This document shows positions 1 to 6,692 of a stretch of 8,351 nucleotides of DNA, piece by piece (position 1 is the stretch's first letter; the number at the start of each line of letters is the position of its first letter). The position numbers were made by a program, and so were the translations under genes. The notes under the pieces were generated by a model. The model was not told where the DNA came from and ran no database searches. It was given only the letters and a program-made list of their open reading frames with translations. Source of the stretch: Deltaproteobacteria bacterium (GTDB lineage: Bacteria; Desulfobacterota; Desulfobacteria; Desulfobacterales; JAUVGT01); assembly GCA_030593645.1 (NCBI GenBank), contig JAUVGT010000215.1, positions 1-8,351 on the forward strand, written 5' to 3'.

Positions 1-838
1 TAAGGAGCGTGATGCCAAGCCGATTCAGGAGGAGGCCCTTTTTCAGAAAGAAAAAGGTATGGATTTTATCGACATCAACCTCGGTCCTGCTAAAAAAGAT
101 GGTCATGAGCTTATGCCCTGGGTTGTGCAGACTGTTCAGGAGGTTATTGATGATATTCCGCTGGCACTTGACACATCCAATATAGATGCCATTGAGGCCG
201 CACTGAAAGTGTGCAAGGAAGTACCGGGGAAATCGCACATTATCAACTCGATTATGTGCAGACCTGAGCGGTATGAAAAGATGGTTCCTTTAGCTGCCGA
301 ATACAATGCCGATTTTATCGCCCTGATGTGGGGTCCTGAGGGATTGCCGCGAGATGAAAATGAACGGGCGGCTCTGGCTGTTGAACTTTTGTATTTTGCT
401 AATGAAGCCGGGATTCCCAACGAAAAAATCTGGGTGGACGGAATCGTAACACCGGTTAATATCCAGCAGCCGCAGCTCATCAGCCTGATGGAGTTTCAGG
501 GAATGATCCAGGATATCGCCCCGGGTGCAAAGAGTGCTTGCGGTTTGTCGAATATTTCCAACGGCCCTCCGGATAACCTCCGGCCCATTCTCAACCAGAC
601 ATACATGGTCATGCTTCAAAAAAGCGGTATGCATTCAGTGATAGCCGATCCTCTTGATGATCAGCTAATAGATATTGCAAAAGGAAAACGTCAGGATATC
701 GTGGATTTGATTTATGGTGTCATGGATGGTGAAGAGCCGGACATGAGCAACCTTTCAAAAGAAATGCAGGATTACGTCAAGACTGTTAAAGTCATTCTTG
801 GAAAATCCCTGTATTCAGATTCATGGCTGGAAATCTAA
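1..838 (+). CDS. acsE: Methyltetrahydrofolate:corrinoid/iron-sulfur protein methyltransferase (AcsE-like), 5' partial
   Basis: Transfers the methyl group of 5-methyl-tetrahydrofolate to the cobalt of a corrinoid/iron-sulfur protein in the methyl branch of the cytoplasmic Wood-Ljungdahl pathway. The reading frame is open from base 2 (first full codon AAG), and the residues before the first ATG (base 59), beginning KERDAKPIQEEALF, match the N-terminal region of the family. The ATG at 59 is therefore internal, and about 19 residues are missing off the left edge. Counting from Met59 as residue 1, the pterin-binding TIM-barrel signatures are DINLGP (5-10), LALDTSN with Asp38, INS with Asn63, Asp127 in IWVDG, and GLSN with Asn165. 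From memory of the Moorella AcsE sequence, these align with its Asp75, Asn96, Asp160 and Asn199. The C-terminal part is roughly 35 residues longer than the 262-aa Moorella enzyme. Related pterin methyltransferases (MtgA type, dihydropteroate synthase) are alternatives, but overall similarity favours AcsE. A terminator follows directly. Confidence 0.82.
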   Translation, partial: KERDAKPIQEEALFQKEKGMDFIDINLGPAKKDGHELMPWVVQTVQEVIDDIPLALDTSNIDAIEAALKVCKEVPGKSHIINSIMCRPERYEKMVPLAAEYNADFIALMWGPEGLPRDENERAALAVELLYFANEAGIPNEKIWVDGIVTPVNIQQPQLISLMEFQGMIQDIAPGAKSACGLSNISNGPPDNLRPILNQTYMVMLQKSGMHSVIADPLDDQLIDIAKGKRQDIVDLIYGVMDGEEPDMSNLSKEMQDYVKTVKVILGKSLYSDSWLEI

Positions 839-862
839 ATTTTCCGGAAACCAGTTTTAGTA

Positions 863-898
863 AAAAGCCTCTCCATTCTCAGGAGGGGCTTTTTTTTT
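863..898 (+). terminator. Intrinsic terminator after acsE
   Basis: A 12-bp stem (863-874 with 882-893) has one G-U pair and an ATTCTCA loop (875-881). The left arm is AAAAGCCTCTCC and the right arm GGAGGGGCTTTT, followed by a run that totals nine T (890-898). It lies 25 bases after the acsE stop, which makes acsE the last gene of its transcript. The A-rich left side also gives a T-tract on the other strand, so some bidirectional activity is possible. Confidence 0.9.
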
Positions 899-909
899 AT
901 TAAAAGATG

Positions 910-1040
910 AACGTTGAACATCGAACGCCCAACGTCGAACATCGAATATTGATGTCGCTCCGCTCCACCTTTTTTTTATAAATAAGATAAAGCGAAGCTT
1001 ATTCCTCATTCGACGTTGGGCGTTGGACGTTCGATGTTTA
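910..1040. repeat. Palindromic intergenic repeat element (REP/MITE-like) with tandem GAACATCGAA units
   Basis: AACGCCCAACGTCGAA at 924-939 is repeated perfectly in inverse orientation at 1009-1024, a 16-bp inverted repeat with a 69-base spacer. A second pair, AACATCGAACG (917-927) and its complement (1028-1038), extends the pairing; the right arm has 7 extra bases (TCCAACG in the complementary strand). Within the left arm, about 21-bp units repeat in tandem (GAACATCGAA at 916-925 and 937-946). Inside the spacer, TCGCT (955-959) and AGCGA (991-995) can form an inner stem. The element could fold into a long cruciform or RNA hairpin. It encodes no credible protein: the - strand reading frame across it (1063-857) is a by-product of the repeat and runs through the terminator. 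Function unknown; probably a non-autonomous dispersed repeat. Confidence 0.75.
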
Positions 1041-1086
1041 ATTTTTTTATTTTTACCGGTCATTACATTGAAAAATTGGTTACATG

Positions 1087-1113
1087 TTGAAAATACAAAT
1101 AGCCTTTGATAAT
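1087..1113 (+). promoter_or_regulatory. Possible weak sigma70-type promoter for the dikinase-gap unit
   Basis: TTGAAA (1087-1092, 5/6 match to the -35 consensus) and GATAAT (1108-1113, 5/6 match to the -10 consensus) are separated by 15 bases, slightly short of the usual 16-18. Transcription would start near 1120, at the edge of the palindrome at 1122-1146. The region is AT-rich, so chance matches are likely and this is only a candidate. Confidence 0.3.
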
Positions 1114-1121
1114 CTATATAT

Positions 1122-1146
1122 TATTACCCGGCGACACCGGTTAATA
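1122..1146. promoter_or_regulatory. 25-nt imperfect palindrome upstream of the dikinase gene (operator or 5'-UTR hairpin candidate)
   Basis: TATTA-C-CCGG (1122-1131) pairs with CCGG-T-TAATA (1137-1146) around a CGACA loop: nine pairs and one C/T mismatch. It sits 51 bases before the ATG at 1198 and is clearly more GC-rich in its core than the surrounding AT-rich leader. There is no T-run after it, so it is not an intrinsic terminator. It could be a dimeric repressor site or a transcript hairpin; no regulator is identified. Confidence 0.45.
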
Positions 1147-1187
1147 TTTGAAACCACTTATAGTCATTGATTGAAAATTTATTTTTT

Positions 1188-1192
1188 AGGAG
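1188..1192 (+). promoter_or_regulatory. Ribosome binding site deciding the start of the dikinase-like gene
   Basis: AGGAG lies 5 bases before the ATG at 1198. The alternative in-frame start, a TTG at 1171, has no Shine-Dalgarno sequence before it, and translation from it would read through this site. The ATG at 1198 is therefore preferred. Confidence 0.8.
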
Positions 1193-1197
1193 AATTG

Positions 1198-4100
1198 ATG
1201 ATTAAGTCCAAAGCCCTTGAGGTAAATCTTGCCAGCTATCATGTTGATGTCACAATCAATGAAAAGTATTTGATACTTCAGGAAATTATGTCTAAGTATT
1301 ACGGGCTGATGGAGGGCTTTAACATATTTTTAAAGGAACTGTCTCATCCTTACAGAAACTGGGATTTTATTGTCGCGGAGGCCAGGGGGTATTCACTGGA
1401 ATACTATCACTTGATCGCAACGCATCCAAAAGGTCCGGATGCGGCGCGGCTGATTATAGAAATATTCACAAGTGCCATTGAATCAAGCAAGGGTTTAGGC
1501 GTAAAAACAGAAGCTGTCGACAATCTTCTCCTTTTTATTCTAAAAATAATCAAAAATTCCGGTAAAAATCTAAACAGGTTTAGTCCTGAATTGAACAGGG
1601 CATTTGATTATATTCTTGAATGTGAAGATGAGCATTTCTATTTATTTGTTAAGAGTTATTATCAAACAATAAAGATAGCTGAAACATTTCTGCTCAAGAC
1701 TTCCGATATTAAGACCAATTTCAGATCCATTAATCTCCTGCTGTTAAAAAATTTGCAGTACACATATGACTACTGGCTCAAGAAAAAAGACCCCCAGATA
1801 TGGTTTGAAGAGGCATTGGAACTTGAATATGATCACAAACGTGAAAAGGAACTGGAAAAACACTTCAACAAAATATCACACAGCAGAATACAGGAATTAA
1901 ACAGCAGGCTTGACAGCATTAAAGACTCTGAGGATCTTGATTCCGGAGATATTCTAAAGAATCTGATGGAGTTTCCCGCCTATGGTCAGATTGTTGAGAT
2001 GTACAGAAAAATTCCCCAGGAATTGCTCCATGCCGGTAAAGAAAGCGCTCAGGGGAACCAGTGGAAAGTCATTTTTCTTTTCCAGGTTATGAACATCCCC
2101 GGTCTTTCTATGATACATGAAGAGATTTTGAGAGATGTCAACAGAACATTAAGCTGGCTGATCGAAAATGAAACATTCGGCTATATCAGAAAACTCATAC
2201 AAAAAACGTTTTCTATTCTTAAGCGGCAAATAAAAAGTTTTCCGGAAACCGCTTTAAACTGCGTGCTGAACATGGGGAAAGGTGTATATAAGACCGATGA
2301 AAGTGATCTGATCAATGTTTTTATAGATGATGTCATTGACCTGGGGTTTCAGACACCGATGATCGATGGTGTCGATAATGAATGGCAGATCAGGGTCAAC
2401 AGTGCACACATACAAAATATCAGGGTCTGGCTCAAGCTGATTGAACTGAATCCCAAATGGTCCACGAAGCTGCTTTCAGACATGATTATCCATATTTCCC
2501 TGTGCGGTGTTTTTATTAAAGATACTGATCTTTTTCCACGAGATATTACCCGGTTCTTAAACAGTGATATTGGACCGGTTTATAACCTTGCCAAACAACT
2601 GGCCAGATTATTCCCGGCGTATTTTAATGATATCGGTGCCGAAGGGAAACTCAGGGATATATCAACCCGGGTGGATGAAATTACCTACCGAAAAGATACC
2701 CTGATTCATTTCCTGAGGAAACAGAGCCACGTGGAAAGCAGCAGCCAAATCATCGGCTTTATGGAGGCCGTAATTAGATTCTGGCAGACCTGTGATAAAG
2801 AGTACATCAAATCGTTTGTCCCGGTGAATATTTATGATCAGATCGAAGATAAAGGGCGTTATGTTGATGGTGTGCACCGGGCGATGTCTCATTTAAAAAA
2901 ACAGGGATACTCCGGGCCGGATCATTTTCTTGATATCAAAGAACAGGAATTAATTCGGATTTTGGAAAAAGCGTCAAATATTTCCAATGATGATAAGGAA
3001 CGGGTTACGCTGCTCATTAAACTGTATAAGCTCCTGCACCAGAAATATAATGTTGATTTTGTTGAGATCGATACCACTATTGCTCAGCTTTCACTCGAAG
3101 CATTTCCGGAAATCAACCGGCTTAAGATCGCATTGGCTGAACCGGATCTGAAGAAAAAAATATTCATACTGCTGAAATATTTAAACCAGTTGAAAAAACT
3201 GATTCACTCTTCCGAGAAATTTGAAATCCGTGAGGATATATATAAAAAAAGGCATATTACCATAGATATACCCTCCATGTATGGAAGCTACCACGAGATG
3301 AAATTTGACGCGCTGGGGCTTACTTTTCGCATCGAATCCCTGGTGAATACTCTTTTTGAGGAAATTGTTGAAAATATTGATCTCAGCCTGATCACCAAGG
3401 CAACGTTTTACCAGATATATTCGCGCATCAGGCTGTTTGATAAGGCTTTGAAACTGGATGGTATTTCTTCGATGGAAATCGAGCGGCAGCTCGAACTCCT
3501 GGCTCACTCCCTTGAGGTAAAAGGATTCACATACACACAATATCTTGATATTTTTAAAGGATTTTCAAAAGCGGTCAGAGATCTTATGAATGATTATTTT
3601 AATAACATTCATGAACAGAATCTGACCCGAATCCTATCCATTTTGCCAAAGAAAAGTATTCTGGGTAAGTATCTGCCGCAATTTGAAGATGGTATTACTG
3701 ACTCCGAAAAAATCAAGCACAGAATATCAGAGGTGTTCTTCCGGGACAGGATTGCCCTTTCACTCGGACTCCAGCAGTTTGACCTGTTTATCAGCCGTAT
3801 ATTAAGAACTCTCTTTCAGCAGTCTGATAAGCTTCCGAAAGACAAACTTCATCAGCTATTGATCTACGATCCTGAAAATGCCATGACATCAATTTATAAA
3901 CCAAACAACAGGGTTTTTGATCTAATCAACCTTGGCAACAAGGGGCTTAATTTGATTAAATTAAATGATTTTGGTCTGCCCATACCGCCGGGCTTTATTG
4001 TTACAACTGAAGTTTTCCGGTGCAGAGATATGATAGACAGTTATTCTCCAGCGGAAAAGAACCTAAGGGAGCAGCTCGCGCACCATATTCTCAAGCTCGA

Positions 4101-5391
4101 AAAAACAACAGGTAAATCGTTCGGGGATCCTGAAAGTACGCTGCTATTTTCAGTTCGAAGCGGATCTTCCATATCACAACCGGGAATGATGGATACTTTT
4201 TTGAATGTGGGTATTAATGAAGAAATTGCATTCGGAATCGCACGGGGAACCGGGAATAAATGGTTTGCATGGGATAATTATCGGCGGTTCTTACAGTGCT
4301 ATGGTATGGCCTGTAACCTGAAAAGGGATGACTTTGATGCGATTATCAGAGAGCGGAAACAGAAAGCAGGGATTTTGTACAAAAGAGAATTCTCCGGTGA
4401 GCAGATGAGATCCGTGGCAATGTTGTATAAAAAGTTAATCCTTGAGTCGGGCATCAGTATTCCGGATGATCCATTTGATCAGTTGTATATGACCATAAAA
4501 AAGGTATTCGATTCATGGGAATCATCCAAAGCCAGGGCTTATCGAAAAATCATGGGAATATCTGATGACTGGGGAACAGCTGTTACCGTTCAGGCAATGG
4601 TTTACGGTAATCTTTCAGAACAATCAGGCACAGGTGTATTTTTTACACACAATCCAAAGTGGCCGGGTGAACCGTTGAGGCTGTGGGGAGATTTTTCACG
4701 TGGTAACCAGGGGGAAGATGTGGTTTCAGGTCTTGTAAATACACTGCCGATTTCAATCAGCCAGCAGGAGATTGAAATGCGTGAGACAGACATGACCCTT
4801 CAAACACACTTTCCGGAAATCTACAACGCTTTGAAGGATTGGGCCAGTGACCTGATCTATGAAAAGGGATGGAGTCCACAGGAAATGGAGTTTACGTTTG
4901 AAAATCCATTATCCGATCAATTGTATATTCTGCAAACTCGAGATATGGCGATTCGGGAAAGGAAAAAGGTCCTCGCTTTTGAATTTTCAGGTCATGAAAC
5001 TCAAAATTATCTCGGGCATGGAATCGGTGTCAGTGGCGGAGCCATGAGCGGCCGTGTGGTTTTCAGCCTTGAAGATATTGATAAATGGAGAAAGCTCGAA
5101 CCGGATACATTGCTGATACTTGCCCGGGGTGATACAGTACCGGATGATATTCGGGAAATATATGCGGCGGACGGTCTTCTTACCGCCAGGGGAGGCGTGA
5201 CTTCACATGCCAGCGTTGTCGCTCACAGATTGGGAAAAACATGTGTTGTCGGCTGCCATGATCTTATTTGCGACGAAAGCAGCAAAAACTGCCGTATTAA
5301 TAACTCAGTAATTATGGTTGGCGATTATATCAGTATTGACGGGCTTGAAGGGTCAGTTTATGAAGGATTAATGAAAATCAGCGAAGCGTGA
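1198..5391 (+). CDS. PPDK-like protein: ~900-aa unknown N-terminal region + ATP-grasp + phosphohistidine domain, no PEP-binding barrel
   Basis: Length is 1397 residues from ATG 1198. Residues 1 to about 900 match no domain I recognise: they look mostly helical, charged and soluble, without signal peptide or membrane segment, with one block that looks conserved around DIPSMYGSYHEMKFD (690-704). From about 902 the sequence is PPDK-type ATP-grasp: LINLGNKGLNL (909-919), SVRSGSSISQPGMMDT (985-1000) with Arg987, VQAMVYGN, NQGEDVV (1170-1176), and EMEFTFE...LYILQTR (1229-1248). A swivelling domain follows (about 1265-1397) with GGVTSHA, where His1337 is the expected phosphohistidine, and it ends in the typical GDYISIDG tail. 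PPDK would continue into a ~350-residue PEP/pyruvate barrel. Here a natural TGA stop ends the protein, and no barrel remnant follows. Family knowledge predicts ATP-dependent phosphorylation of His1337; the acceptor is unknown and might bind the N-terminal region, as acceptor modules do in rifampin phosphotransferase. An automatic label of pyruvate, phosphate dikinase would overstate the evidence. The next gene starts 26 bases on. Confidence 0.88.
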   Translation: MIKSKALEVNLASYHVDVTINEKYLILQEIMSKYYGLMEGFNIFLKELSHPYRNWDFIVAEARGYSLEYYHLIATHPKGPDAARLIIEIFTSAIESSKGLGVKTEAVDNLLLFILKIIKNSGKNLNRFSPELNRAFDYILECEDEHFYLFVKSYYQTIKIAETFLLKTSDIKTNFRSINLLLLKNLQYTYDYWLKKKDPQIWFEEALELEYDHKREKELEKHFNKISHSRIQELNSRLDSIKDSEDLDSGDILKNLMEFPAYGQIVEMYRKIPQELLHAGKESAQGNQWKVIFLFQVMNIPGLSMIHEEILRDVNRTLSWLIENETFGYIRKLIQKTFSILKRQIKSFPETALNCVLNMGKGVYKTDESDLINVFIDDVIDLGFQTPMIDGVDNEWQIRVNSAHIQNIRVWLKLIELNPKWSTKLLSDMIIHISLCGVFIKDTDLFPRDITRFLNSDIGPVYNLAKQLARLFPAYFNDIGAEGKLRDISTRVDEITYRKDTLIHFLRKQSHVESSSQIIGFMEAVIRFWQTCDKEYIKSFVPVNIYDQIEDKGRYVDGVHRAMSHLKKQGYSGPDHFLDIKEQELIRILEKASNISNDDKERVTLLIKLYKLLHQKYNVDFVEIDTTIAQLSLEAFPEINRLKIALAEPDLKKKIFILLKYLNQLKKLIHSSEKFEIREDIYKKRHITIDIPSMYGSYHEMKFDALGLTFRIESLVNTLFEEIVENIDLSLITKATFYQIYSRIRLFDKALKLDGISSMEIERQLELLAHSLEVKGFTYTQYLDIFKGFSKAVRDLMNDYFNNIHEQNLTRILSILPKKSILGKYLPQFEDGITDSEKIKHRISEVFFRDRIALSLGLQQFDLFISRILRTLFQQSDKLPKDKLHQLLIYDPENAMTSIYKPNNRVFDLINLGNKGLNLIKLNDFGLPIPPGFIVTTEVFRCRDMIDSYSPAEKNLREQLAHHILKLEKTTGKSFGDPESTLLFSVRSGSSISQPGMMDTFLNVGINEEIAFGIARGTGNKWFAWDNYRRFLQCYGMACNLKRDDFDAIIRERKQKAGILYKREFSGEQMRSVAMLYKKLILESGISIPDDPFDQLYMTIKKVFDSWESSKARAYRKIMGISDDWGTAVTVQAMVYGNLSEQSGTGVFFTHNPKWPGEPLRLWGDFSRGNQGEDVVSGLVNTLPISISQQEIEMRETDMTLQTHFPEIYNALKDWASDLIYEKGWSPQEMEFTFENPLSDQLYILQTRDMAIRERKKVLAFEFSGHETQNYLGHGIGVSGGAMSGRVVFSLEDIDKWRKLEPDTLLILARGDTVPDDIREIYAADGLLTARGGVTSHASVVAHRLGKTCVVGCHDLICDESSKNCRINNSVIMVGDYISIDGLEGSVYEGLMKISEA

Positions 5392-5417
5392 CGGTTTTGT
5401 AAAAAGGAAAAAGAAGG

Positions 5418-6686
5418 ATGAATGAGGAAAAGAAAAGCGGGTTGAAACTCGGCATCAATGGTATGGGAAGAATCGGTAAGCTGACTGTCTGGAACTCTGT
5501 TGCGCGGAAACATTTTTCTGAGATTGTTGTAAATATCGGACGTGAGGCCGGTACATCCATTGCCGATATTGCCCATTATCTTGAGAGGGATTCCAGTTAC
5601 GGGCTCCTTAAGAATTATATCTATGGATATAACGCTGAGCCTGTGATCCGTGATATCGATGAAAAAAATGGTTCCATGACTATCAATGGTGTGGGTATTC
5701 AATTATTAAGATCAAACAGAGATCCATCGAAAATCGACTGGCGAAAGTATGGTGTCCGGCTTGTCGCGGATACTACCGGGAAGTTTCTGGATCCCACATT
5801 ACCGGGTGATCATCCCAAAGGGAGTATTCAGGGGCATCTTGATTCCGGTGCTGAGAAAGTGGTTGTTTCTGCCCCATTTAAAATAATGGATAAAGGATCT
5901 GATATTCGAGGGGTTATGCCCGTGGGTGCGGTGACAACGGTGATGGGTATTAATACAAATGATTATGACCCCAAACGGCATCACATTATCTCAAATGCGT
6001 CCTGTACCACCACATGTCTTGCGCATATGATCAAGCCCCTTATAAATTATTTCGGATCTAAAAAGATACTTTCTGCTTCCATGGCGACTGTTCACGCGGC
6101 CACAGGATCTCAGGCGGTTCTGGACCGTCTTCCCAAGGCCGGAAAAACAGACCTGAGAAAAAACAGGAGTATAATGAATAATATTATACTTACTACAACA
6201 GGGGCGGCACATGCATTAAGACTCGTTATCCCGGAAATGGAGCAGATCGGGTTTATTGCGGAATCGGTTAGAATTCCAACCGCTACCGGTTCATTGATTA
6301 TACTTGTTCTGGATCTTCAGGAAGAACTGGCGGGGGAACCGATCAGACGGGAGATCATTAACGGTATTTACCGGCAAGCTGCTTTTGATGATCCCCATGG
6401 TTATCTTCATTACACTGATAAGCAGAATGTGTCCGGTGACATTATCGGGTTTCCGAAAGCGGCGGCGATTATCGAGGGGCATGAAACTCACACACGCACC
6501 GCTGAAGTAACTATTGATCTGCGTAATGTTCCCGGGCTGGATAAAAAAACAGTAAACGCGTTAAACAACGCAGTGATCGGGGTTCCGATAACCCAGGCTG
6601 TTATATATGGGTGGTATGATAATGAGATGGGGAGTTATGTAAATATGCTTGGAGACAGGATTGCTACCATTGCTGAAAATATGTAA
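5418..6686 (+). CDS. Glyceraldehyde-3-phosphate dehydrogenase family protein, long form (422 aa)
   Basis: GAPDH reversibly converts glyceraldehyde-3-phosphate, phosphate and NAD(P)+ to 1,3-bisphosphoglycerate in the cytoplasm. Rossmann motif INGMGRIGK lies at 13-21. The catalytic site SNASCTTTC has Cys196 (usual form ASCTTNC), ATVHAATG has His226, TTTGAAHAL forms the phosphate-site loop, SVRIPTATGS carries the conserved Arg, and GWYDNEMGS (398-406) matches the C-terminal NAD-binding signature. The protein is about 85 residues longer than the usual ~335, with extra segments around LPGDHPKGS and IMDKGSDIRGVMPVG before the catalytic Cys. The Asp after Asn in the second-strand VVND motif is replaced (VVNIGRE, Ile40), which may relax NAD preference. 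The start ATG has an AAGGA at 5404-5408, 9 bases upstream. It is probably co-transcribed with the dikinase-like gene. No gap symbol is assigned because this is a divergent paralog type; a phosphorylating GAPDH activity is likely but unproven. Confidence 0.9.
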   Translation: MNEEKKSGLKLGINGMGRIGKLTVWNSVARKHFSEIVVNIGREAGTSIADIAHYLERDSSYGLLKNYIYGYNAEPVIRDIDEKNGSMTINGVGIQLLRSNRDPSKIDWRKYGVRLVADTTGKFLDPTLPGDHPKGSIQGHLDSGAEKVVVSAPFKIMDKGSDIRGVMPVGAVTTVMGINTNDYDPKRHHIISNASCTTTCLAHMIKPLINYFGSKKILSASMATVHAATGSQAVLDRLPKAGKTDLRKNRSIMNNIILTTTGAAHALRLVIPEMEQIGFIAESVRIPTATGSLIILVLDLQEELAGEPIRREIINGIYRQAAFDDPHGYLHYTDKQNVSGDIIGFPKAAAIIEGHETHTRTAEVTIDLRNVPGLDKKTVNALNNAVIGVPITQAVIYGWYDNEMGSYVNMLGDRIATIAENM

Positions 6687-6692
6687 GGTCGT

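Noticed and set aside
290..634. Antisense reading frames across acsE, the dikinase-like gene, the GAPDH gene and rsmA
   Set aside because: They overlap well-supported genes, have no family resemblance or ribosome binding sites, and look like shadows of the coding frames.
857..1063. 68-residue reading frame on the - strand with RRWAFDVQRSSF
   Set aside because: It lies inside the palindromic repeat and runs through the acsE terminator. Its peptide is explained by the repeat units, and no Shine-Dalgarno site supports it.
1171..1197. Upstream TTG start for the dikinase-like gene
   Set aside because: No Shine-Dalgarno precedes it, while AGGAG is ideally placed for ATG 1198.
5391..5417. Possibility that the dikinase-like gene is a frameshifted full PPDK
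   Set aside because: Only 26 bases separate it from the GAPDH start, and no PEP-barrel sequence exists downstream in any frame. The protein ends at a natural domain boundary.
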